Positions 57,272-64,000 of a DNA stretch of 64,000 nucleotides are shown here, piece after piece (position 1 is the first letter of the stretch; every line of letters begins with the position of its first letter). A program made the translations under genes and the position numbers. The notes under the pieces are model-generated. The model searched no databases and was not told the DNA's origin. It saw only the letters and a list, made by a program, of their open reading frames with translations. Source of the DNA: PALSA-612 sp963711315 (GTDB lineage Bacteria; Actinomycetota; Thermoleophilia; Gaiellales; Gaiellaceae); the NCBI GenBank assembly GCA_963711315.1, contig CAVQDQ010000003.1, positions 310,001 to 374,000 of the forward strand. The letters run 5' to 3'.

Positions 57272-58747
57272 TCATTCGAACCCCAGATACGGCTCGAGCC
57301 CGTGCAGGCCGCCCTCCCGCCCGAAGCCCGACTCCTTGTAGCCGCCGAACGGCGACGCCGGGTCGAAGCGGTTGTAGGTGTTCGCCCAGACGACGCCGGC
57401 GCGCAGCCGCTCCGCCATCCACAGGATCCGTGAGCCCTTGTCGGTCCACACACCCGCCGAGAGCCCGTACGGCGTGTTGTTTGCCTTCTCGACCGCCTCG
57501 TCGGGCGTACGAAACGTCAGCACGGACAGCACCGGCCCGAAGATCTCCTCCTGCGCGATGCGATAGCTCTGCGCCACCTCTGTGAACACGGCCGGCGCGA
57601 ACCAGTAACCGCGCTCCGGCAGCCTGCACGGCGGCTGGTAGATCTCGGCGCCTTCCTCTACTCCGGCGCGCACGAGCTCATGGATCTTGTCCAGTTGCTG
57701 CCGCGAGTTGATGGCGCCGATGTCGGTGTTCTTGTCCAGCGGGTCGCCGACGCGCAGCGTGCCCATGCGCCGCTTCAGCTTGCGGATGACGTCCTCGTAC
57801 ACCGACTCCTGGACAAGCAGCCGTGAGCCCGCACAGCAAACGTGGCCCTGGTTGAAGTAGATGCCGTCGACGATGCCCTCGACGGCCTGGTCGAGCGGCG
57901 CGTCGTCGAAGATGACGTTCGCCGCTTTGCCCCCCAGCTCGAGGGTGAGCTTCTTCGCCGTGCCGGCGACCTGCCGCCGGATCGCCTTGCCCACCTCGGT
58001 AGAGCCCGTGAACGCGATCTTGTCGACTTCGGCTGTCACGAGCTCGGCCCCGGTCCGGCCGTCGCCCGTGACGATGTTGACGACGCCCGGCGGCAGCTCT
58101 GCCTGCCGCAGCACGTCGCAGAAGAGGAGCGCCGTCAGCGGTGTCGTCTCGGCAGGCTTCAGGACAACGGTGTTGCCCGTGGCGAGCGCCGGAGCGATCT
58201 TCCAGGCGAGCATCAACAACGGGAAGTTCCACGGGATGATCTGGCCGGCCACGCCGAGCGGCCGCGGCTTTCGGTTCGGGAAGGCGTACTCGAGCTTGTC
58301 GGCCCACCCCGCGTAGTAGAAGAAGTGCGCGGCCGCAAGCGGCAGGTCGACGTCGCGGGACTCGCGGATGGGCTTGCCGCCGTTCAGCGACTCGAGCACC
58401 GCGAACTCGCGGGCTCGCTCCTGGAGGATGCGCGCGATACGGAACAGGTACTTCGCGCGCTCCGCCCCGGGAAGCCCCGACCAGCCGTTCGCGAAAGCCT
58501 CGCGAGCCGCCCCCACGGCGAGGGCTACGTCCTCGGGCCCGGCCTGCGCGACTTCGGCGAGCGACTCCTCCGTCGCCGGGCTGATCGTCGTGTACCACTC
58601 GCCGGAGCGAGGCTCGACCCACTGGCCCCCGACGAACAACCCGTAGCGCTCGGCGATGGACACGATGTCTCGCGCTTCCGGTGCCGACGCGTAGTCCCAT
58701 GTAGAGGGAACCGGGGCGGCGCTATGTTTTCTCTCGAGTTCAGTCAA
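57272..58747 (-). CDS. Aldehyde dehydrogenase
   Basis: This is a full-length NAD(P)-dependent aldehyde dehydrogenase, about 491 residues. It has GVAGQIIPWNFPLLMLAWKI, KIAFTGSTEVGKAIRRQ, the catalytic Glu in TLELGGKAANV and the nucleophile Cys in FNQGHVCCAGSRLL. NTYNRFDPASPFGGYKESGF is near the C-terminus. A TTG at 58747 overlaps the deoC stop; it is the best available start. Neighbouring deoC splits deoxyribose-5-phosphate into glyceraldehyde-3-phosphate and acetaldehyde, so acetaldehyde is a likely substrate. Confidence 0.9.
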   Translation of the reverse strand: MTELERKHSAAPVPSTWDYASAPEARDIVSIAERYGLFVGGQWVEPRSGEWYTTISPATEESLAEVAQAGPEDVALAVGAAREAFANGWSGLPGAERAKYLFRIARILQERAREFAVLESLNGGKPIRESRDVDLPLAAAHFFYYAGWADKLEYAFPNRKPRPLGVAGQIIPWNFPLLMLAWKIAPALATGNTVVLKPAETTPLTALLFCDVLRQAELPPGVVNIVTGDGRTGAELVTAEVDKIAFTGSTEVGKAIRRQVAGTAKKLTLELGGKAANVIFDDAPLDQAVEGIVDGIYFNQGHVCCAGSRLLVQESVYEDVIRKLKRRMGTLRVGDPLDKNTDIGAINSRQQLDKIHELVRAGVEEGAEIYQPPCRLPERGYWFAPAVFTEVAQSYRIAQEEIFGPVLSVLTFRTPDEAVEKANNTPYGLSAGVWTDKGSRILWMAERLRAGVVWANTYNRFDPASPFGGYKESGFGREGGLHGLEPYLGFE

Positions 58748-59675
58748 CGGTGAAGTAGTCCGGGCTCTGGTAGCGGCCCGTCCTCTCCTTCCGAACCTGC
58801 ATGAGCACATCGTTGAGCAGCGTCGACGCGCCGAAGCGGTAGAGATCGGGCGTCAGCCAGTCGGGGCCGAGCGTCTCATAGAGCTGCACGAGGTACTGCA
58901 CCGCCTGCTTCGCCTGGCGGATGCCACCCGCCGGCTTCATCCCGATCTTGCGCCCTGTCTCGTCGTAGACGTCTCGAATGGCCTCGAGCATCACGAGCGT
59001 CACGGGCAGCGTCGCCGCCTGCGGCAGCTTGCCTGTGGACGTCTTGATGAAGTCCGCGCCCGCAGCGATCGCGAGGATGGACGCGCGCCGCACGTTGTCG
59101 TAGGTGCCGAGCTCCCCTACCTCGAGAATCACCTTCAGGTGCGTGTTGCCACAGGCCTCCTTGACCCGCACGATCTCGTCGTAGACCTTCGCGAAACGGC
59201 CGGAAAGAAACGCGCCGCGGTCGATCACCATGTCGACCTCGTCGGCGCCCATCGCCACGACCTCCTGGGCTTCGGCCACCTTGATGTCGGTCGGCGACTG
59301 GCCGGACGGGAATGCGGTGGCGACGGACGCCACCTTCACGCCCGTGCCCCGCAGCCGGTCGACGGCGGCAGGCACGAGGTTGGGATAGACGCAGACGGCC
59401 GCCACCGAAGGAATCGTCGGATCGGCGGGGTCGGGGCGCACCGCCTTCGAGCAGATGGCGGCAACCTTTCCTGGCGTATCTTGCCCTTCCAGAGTCGTGA
59501 GATCCATCATCCGGATCGCAAGCTCGAGAGCGAAAAGCTTGGACTCGCGCTTGATCGAACGGCGGGCCAGCGACGCCGCGCGTTCCTCCACGGCCACCTC
59601 GTCGACAGATCCGATTCGGGGCAGGCGCGGCTCGAGCGGGAGCTCGAAGCCCGACAGCACGGGCGTCCTGGCCAT
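58740..59675 (-). CDS. deoC: Deoxyribose-phosphate aldolase
   Basis: DeoC cleaves 2-deoxyribose-5-phosphate into acetaldehyde and glyceraldehyde-3-phosphate in nucleoside salvage. The 311-residue protein has VCVYPNLVPAAVDRLRGTGV, VDMVIDRGAFLSGRFAKVYD, LKVILEVGELGTYDNVRRA and the Schiff-base Lys in GADFIKTSTGKLP. MKPAGGIRQAKQAVQYL carries the second Lys. The N-terminus is about 60 residues longer than E. coli DeoC, as in actinobacteria. It heads a cluster with two aldehyde dehydrogenases. Confidence 0.94.
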   Translation of the reverse strand: MARTPVLSGFELPLEPRLPRIGSVDEVAVEERAASLARRSIKRESKLFALELAIRMMDLTTLEGQDTPGKVAAICSKAVRPDPADPTIPSVAAVCVYPNLVPAAVDRLRGTGVKVASVATAFPSGQSPTDIKVAEAQEVVAMGADEVDMVIDRGAFLSGRFAKVYDEIVRVKEACGNTHLKVILEVGELGTYDNVRRASILAIAAGADFIKTSTGKLPQAATLPVTLVMLEAIRDVYDETGRKIGMKPAGGIRQAKQAVQYLVQLYETLGPDWLTPDLYRFGASTLLNDVLMQVRKERTGRYQSPDYFTVD

Positions 59676-59768
59676 GGGCGGAGTGTAGTCCTCGCAGGCC
59701 GATCGGCGGCCCCCGCCGCACACGTCGTATGCTCCGCCTCGAACGCAACGCGAGGACTGGAGGGTCAC

Positions 59769-60257
59769 GTGAGATACGCAGTCGTCTTGCTCGCCTGCCT
59801 GCTCGGCGTCGTCGTACTCGCGGGCTGCGGCGGCGGAGGCGGAGGCAACGGCGAGGCTCTGTCCAAGGCGGACTACGAGGCGGCAATGCAGGCGCTCCAG
59901 GCCGACCTCCAGGCGTCGACCAACGAGCTCCAGCAGGCGTTCGCAGATCCACAGGACATCCCGGCGATGACCGACGGGCTCAACCAGGCGTCCGACCTGA
60001 TGCAGGAGGCGTCGCAGAGCCTTGACGAGATCGAGCCGCCCGAAGATGTCGCTGACGCCCATCAGACGATGGTCGACAAGTCGGCTGCGGCGGCCGACCG
60101 GCTCAGCGAGTTCGCGGACACGGTCGAAAGCGCGTCGCTGGCGGATCTTCAGGAGAAGCTGGCGGAGTTCCAGAACTTCGACGAGTTCACGGCGCTCGAG
60201 GACGCGGTCAACGACATCAAGGCGGCGGGCTACGACATCGGCGGGCAAGGCAACTAG
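59769..60257 (+). CDS. Small helical lipoprotein
   Basis: This is a 162-residue lipoprotein with a GTG start at 59769 after GGAGGGTCAC. The signal ends in the lipobox VVVLAGC, followed by seven glycines and related residues. The rest is a coiled-coil-like helical region (ASTNELQQAFADPQDIPAMT, AADRLSEFADTVESASLADL). I do not recognise the family. It is divergent from deoC and convergent with era. Confidence 0.7.
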   Translation: MRYAVVLLACLLGVVVLAGCGGGGGGNGEALSKADYEAAMQALQADLQASTNELQQAFADPQDIPAMTDGLNQASDLMQEASQSLDEIEPPEDVADAHQTMVDKSAAAADRLSEFADTVESASLADLQEKLAEFQNFDEFTALEDAVNDIKAAGYDIGGQGN

Positions 60258-60289
60258 CGCGCGCTGACGGGGAGCGCAGTAGGGGGCAG

Positions 60290-61150
60290 TCAGAGCCCGA
60301 GCCGTTCGAGCATGGCGTCATCGCGGCGCCAGTGGGGCCGAACCTTCACCTGCAGGTCGAGGAAGATCCCCCTGCCCAGGAGCGCTTCGATTTCGGGTCG
60401 TGCCCGCGTCCCGATCTCGCGCACGACACGACCGCCTTTGCCGACCACGATCTGTTTCTGCGACTCGGTCTCCACGTAGATGGAAGCGCGGATCGTCCGG
60501 TCCTCGACCGCGTCTACCTCCACGGAAACCGCGTGAGGCACTTCCTCCCGGGTGAGCGCCAGCGCCTTCTCGCGCACGAGCTCTGAGATCTGTGCCTCGA
60601 GCGGGAGGTCCGTACGCGTTTCCGGCGGGAAGTAGGACGGGCCTTCGGGCAGCAGCTCCACGAGCTCACTGCGCAGCTCGTCGATGCCGTCTCGAGTCTT
60701 CGCGCTGACCGGATGGAGGGCAAGGAAGTCGCCCAGCTGAGCGGCGGTCGCCATCTGGCTCGCGACGTGGCCGGGCTTCAGCCTGTCGATCTTGTTGAGG
60801 GCGATCACGACAGGGACACTCAACCCGAAGACCCGCTCGGCAATGAAGCGGTCACCCGCCCCGATCCGTTCGCGGCAGTCGAGCACGAGCAGGACGGCGT
60901 CGACATCGTCGAAGGAGCGATCGACGGTGCGCTGCATGCGCTCGGTAAGCGTGTCGAGCGGCCGCTGAAAACCCGGCATGTCGACGAGCACGAGCTGGTG
61001 CTCCTCGCCGTTCGCGATACCGAAGATGCGCCTGCGTGTCGTCTGCGGCTTGTCGGAGACGATTGCCACCTTGGCGCCGCAGAGCGCGTTGACGAGGGTG
61101 GACTTGCCGACGTTGGGCCGGCCGGCGACAGCGACGAAGCCGCTTTTCAC
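60290..61150 (-). CDS. era: GTPase Era
   Basis: Era binds the 3' end of 16S rRNA and helps assemble the 30S subunit. The protein of about 286 residues has G1 GRPNVGKSTLVNALCG, G2/G3 QTTRRRIFGI and VLVDMPGFQRPL, G4 ALNKIDRL and G5 LHPVSAKTRDG. A C-terminal KH domain follows (KQIVVGKGGRVVREIGTRAR). I prefer the GTG at 61150 (VKSGFVAVAGRPN), the usual Era start; a GTG at 61237 would add an unconserved leader. It belongs to the cdd-ybeY-phoH neighbourhood. Confidence 0.95.
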   Translation of the reverse strand: MKSGFVAVAGRPNVGKSTLVNALCGAKVAIVSDKPQTTRRRIFGIANGEEHQLVLVDMPGFQRPLDTLTERMQRTVDRSFDDVDAVLLVLDCRERIGAGDRFIAERVFGLSVPVVIALNKIDRLKPGHVASQMATAAQLGDFLALHPVSAKTRDGIDELRSELVELLPEGPSYFPPETRTDLPLEAQISELVREKALALTREEVPHAVSVEVDAVEDRTIRASIYVETESQKQIVVGKGGRVVREIGTRARPEIEALLGRGIFLDLQVKVRPHWRRDDAMLERLGL

Positions 61151-61268
61151 GGCCTTCTCGCGCGTGTCCTCAGCAGCCTTCCTTTGGGAGCGCCCCACCT
61201 CCCCGTCCCATGGTGCGAGCATAACGAGCCAAAACACGTCGGAGGGAAACCCCTCTGCGCCAACTTCG

Positions 61269-61646
61269 TCACAGCTCGAAGGTGTCCGGCAAGAGCTCGG
61301 CCGGCGTCGCCACTACGAGCTCTCCGCCCGCCCGCGCGTAGACGACACGCTCGATGCCCATCTCCACCAGCCACTGGCGACAGCCGCCGCACGGCGACGC
61401 GGTGATAGCGATCCCCTCCAGGTCGCCCGGCCCGCTGCCCCCGGTGACTGCGGCCGTCAGCGCCGCCTTCTCCGCACACACGCCGAGCGGGTAGGCGGCG
61501 TTCTCGACATTGACGCCGAGAAAGACGCTGCCGTCCCGCGCGCGCGCGGCAGCGCCTACGAGGAAGCGCGAGTACGGGGCGTATGCGCGCGCCGAAACGG
61601 CCACCGCCTGCCCGTAGAGCGCGCGGTCGTCGGGCGTTACGTTCAT
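61269..61646 (-). CDS. cdd: Cytidine deaminase
   Basis: Cdd converts cytidine and deoxycytidine to uridine forms. The 125-residue protein has YAPYSRFLVGAAARARDG, the catalytic NVENAAYPLGVCAEKAAL (zinc Cys and Glu) and the second zinc pair in SPCGGCRQWLVEMG. The ATG at 61646 follows the dgkA/PAP2 gene by five bases. With deoC in the same window it fits pyrimidine salvage. Confidence 0.95.
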   Translation of the reverse strand: MNVTPDDRALYGQAVAVSARAYAPYSRFLVGAAARARDGSVFLGVNVENAAYPLGVCAEKAALTAAVTGGSGPGDLEGIAITASPCGGCRQWLVEMGIERVVYARAGGELVVATPAELLPDTFEL

Positions 61647-61651
61647 GTCGG

Positions 61652-62374
61652 TCAATCGAAGAAGAGCTGGAAGACGACGAGGGTGACGAGCGCGCCGAGC
61701 AACCCACCGTAGGCGACCTCGAGCGTCGAGTGGAAGCCCGCCTCGACCCGGGTCTCCGCCACGAGCACCGCCATGATGAACATGATCGAGGAGACGATGA
61801 AGCGGTGCTCGTCGCCGCCGACGATGTACGTCACGGCCATCCATCCGGCGAACGCGATAGCCGCGTGGCCCGACGGCAGGCCGCCGCGTAGCGGCGTTCC
61901 ACGCCCGGTCCACGCCTTCGTCGCGATCACGATCAGCGTCACCAGCGCCAACGCCGCAAGCGTCACCGTCACCGGTGCGTTCCGCAACCGGTCGATGGCA
62001 TTCGTCGCGGGCTCACCGAGGCGCCGAGAGAAGACGAGGTAGCCGATGGCGACGGCGGTCACCGCCGCGATCAGCACCGCACCTGCGGCGATGTCCTTGG
62101 CCAGCTTGGCGAGCGGGTCGAACGAGGTCGTCGCCACGTCGATTGCCTGCTCGATGGCCGAGTTGATCATCTCGGCGACCAGCACGAACGCGATGGCAAG
62201 CATGAGCGCGATCAGCTCGAACCGCGTTACGCCGACCCAGACTGCGGCGACGAGGATGACGATGGCTGCGGCAAAGTGCAGCCGCATGTTCCGGTGCGTG
62301 CGTAGCACGTGCACGATGCCCTCGATCGCGAAGTTGAAGCTCTCGAGGAGCGACAACGCCCTTCGCCGGCTCAC
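61652..62374 (-). CDS. DgkA-type kinase and PAP2-type phosphatase fusion protein
   Basis: This 240-residue membrane protein joins two lipid enzymes. Residues about 1-105 are a diacylglycerol/undecaprenol kinase (FNFAIEGIVHVLRTHRNMRL and the catalytic EMINSAIEQAIDVA). The C-terminal half is a PAP2-like phosphatase (LPSGHAAIAFAGW and RVEAGFHSTLEVAYGG). About seven helices are predicted. Together they could phosphorylate and dephosphorylate undecaprenol for cell-wall lipid recycling. Which substrate is used is unknown. It overlaps ybeY by four bases. Confidence 0.85.
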   Translation of the reverse strand: MSRRRALSLLESFNFAIEGIVHVLRTHRNMRLHFAAAIVILVAAVWVGVTRFELIALMLAIAFVLVAEMINSAIEQAIDVATTSFDPLAKLAKDIAAGAVLIAAVTAVAIGYLVFSRRLGEPATNAIDRLRNAPVTVTLAALALVTLIVIATKAWTGRGTPLRGGLPSGHAAIAFAGWMAVTYIVGGDEHRFIVSSIMFIMAVLVAETRVEAGFHSTLEVAYGGLLGALVTLVVFQLFFD

Positions 62375-62722
62375 GCGTACGCCTCTTCCCGCTTCTCCAT
62401 CTCAACTCCGTGCCCGTACCCGAGTAGATGTAGCAGCCCGTGCACGAGCGGTCTTCGCCACGCCTCGCCCGTGACCTGCGGGCAGACGACGGCGTCGCCG
62501 AGCTGGCGAGGCAACCCTGCCGGCAGGTCGCCGCGGCCGTCGATTGGGAAGGAGAGGACGTCCGTCGCCTCCGCGATGCCGAGATGCTCCGCCTTGAGCG
62601 CCGTCATCTCGTCCGGGCCCACGAACGCGACGCCGAGCTCACCGGATTCGACGCCCTCGCCCGCCAGAACGCCGAGCACGAGGTCGCGCACCGCCGTCTC
62701 GTCGACCTCCACCCCGCTCCGG

Positions 62723-62745
<23 letters not shown>
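62371..62745 (-). CDS. ybeY: Endoribonuclease YbeY
   Basis: YbeY is a zinc endoribonuclease in 16S rRNA 3' maturation and ribosome quality control. The 124-residue protein has AFVGPDEMTALKAEHLG, ATDVLSFPID and the zinc motif HGLLHLLGYGH (H-x3-H-x5-H), where D usually precedes the last His and is G here. It overlaps phoH upstream by 23 bases and dgkA/PAP2 downstream by four, the standard phoH-ybeY-dgk-cdd-era order. Confidence 0.92.
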
Positions 62746-63697
<952 letters not shown>

Positions 63698-63703
63698 CTA
63701 GAT

Positions 63704-64000
63704 CTAGGCGAGCTTCTCGCGAACGATCTGGCTGACGACGGAGCCGTCCGCACGGCCCGCGACCTGCGGCATCACGTCTGCCATCACGCGACCGAGGTCG
63801 CGCATGCTCGTTGCCCCCACCTCGGCGATCGCGTCGTCCACGATCCGCTCCACGTCGTCCTCGGAGAGCGGCTCCGGCATGAACTCCTCGAGCACCTCGA
63901 GCTCGTAGTCCTCCTTGTCGGCCTGTTCGTCTCGGCCGGCCGCCTCGTACGCATCGAACGCTTCCTGCCGGCGCTTGCGCTCGCGCTGCAGCACCTGGAG
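63704..64000 (-). CDS. GatB/YqeY domain protein, partial (N-terminus beyond right edge)
   Basis: The last 99 or so codons of a YqeY-type protein are present. LEEFMPEPLSEDDVERIVDD and TSMRDLGRVMADVMPQVAGR are family hallmarks, and the stop at 63704 lies six bases before phoH. YqeY domains resemble the tRNA-binding C-terminus of GatB, but free-standing members have no firm role. The frame stays open to the window edge. Confidence 0.88.
   Translation of the reverse strand, partial: LQVLQRERKRRQEAFDAYEAAGRDEQADKEDYELEVLEEFMPEPLSEDDVERIVDDAIAEVGATSMRDLGRVMADVMPQVAGRADGSVVSQIVREKLA

Overview
The window is about 64 kb of very GC-rich, gene-dense DNA that looks like a chromosome of an Actinomycetota member, most likely of the Thermoleophilia (Gaiellales/Solirubrobacterales) type. 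The placement is an inference. It rests on the high G/C at third codon positions, a Rex repressor, a BTAD/SARP regulator, a deazaflavin (F420)-type nitroreductase, a DUF2520 gene beside panC-panB, frequent GTG starts with GTGA/ATGA stop-start overlaps, and promoters that would give leaderless transcripts. There is no rRNA, phage, CRISPR array or transposase. Most genes are core housekeeping.

Layout. 1-3.7 kb: a GT4 glycosyltransferase cut by the left edge, rex, a glutaredoxin-like protein and glutamate dehydrogenase. 3.7-9.6 kb: a secreted S8 protease, then an overlapping run tsaD-rimI-tsaB-tsaE-uracil DNA glycosylase (tRNA t6A synthesis) and an FmdB zinc ribbon. 9.6-12 kb: pantothenate operon DUF2520-panC-panB. 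13-23 kb: uvrA and uvrB, two CHRD-domain secreted proteins, a PH-domain protein, a kinase, a phosphoesterase and an MFS pump with a divergent TetR. 24.3-31.4 kb: an accessory island with a BTAD regulator, a SIR2-like protein and an nSTAND ATPase fused to about 15 WD40 repeats, divergent from a secreted M23-type protein and an alpha/beta hydrolase. 31.4-38 kb: an F420-type nitroreductase, pabC-pabB, two MFS pumps, and an RHH regulator/microprotein/DUF4097 operon under a perfect palindrome. 38-43 kb: coaE, rpsA, an MBL hydrolase and polA. 43-52.5 kb: a LarA-like gene, then a polar and a branched-chain amino-acid ABC importer in one long minus-strand array. 52.5-64 kb: tRNA-Leu(CAA), a DDAH-like enzyme, a Tat-exported Dyp-like protein, deoC with two aldehyde dehydrogenases, and era-cdd-(dgkA/PAP2)-ybeY-phoH-yqeY.

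How the genes work together. The t6A block is a translationally coupled unit. DUF2520-panC-panB lead to pantothenate and coaE finishes CoA. pabB-pabC make p-aminobenzoate. The deoC cluster probably degrades deoxyribose with oxidation of the acetaldehyde released. The island at 24-31 kb is the most unusual part: a SARP-type activator with its own 11-bp-spaced direct repeats, coupled to a SIR2/STAND/WD40 sensor pair that resembles NAD-linked immune systems, although the SIR2 domain seems to lack its catalytic histidine.

Data quality. About 37 single-base reading-frame shifts break otherwise intact genes, clustered at 24.3-31.1 kb and 43-53.1 kb. One lies in polA, which is normally essential, so most are probably sequence errors. 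I annotate these genes across the shifts and mark them. Several genes also lack any ATG/GTG/TTG codon where their conserved domain begins.
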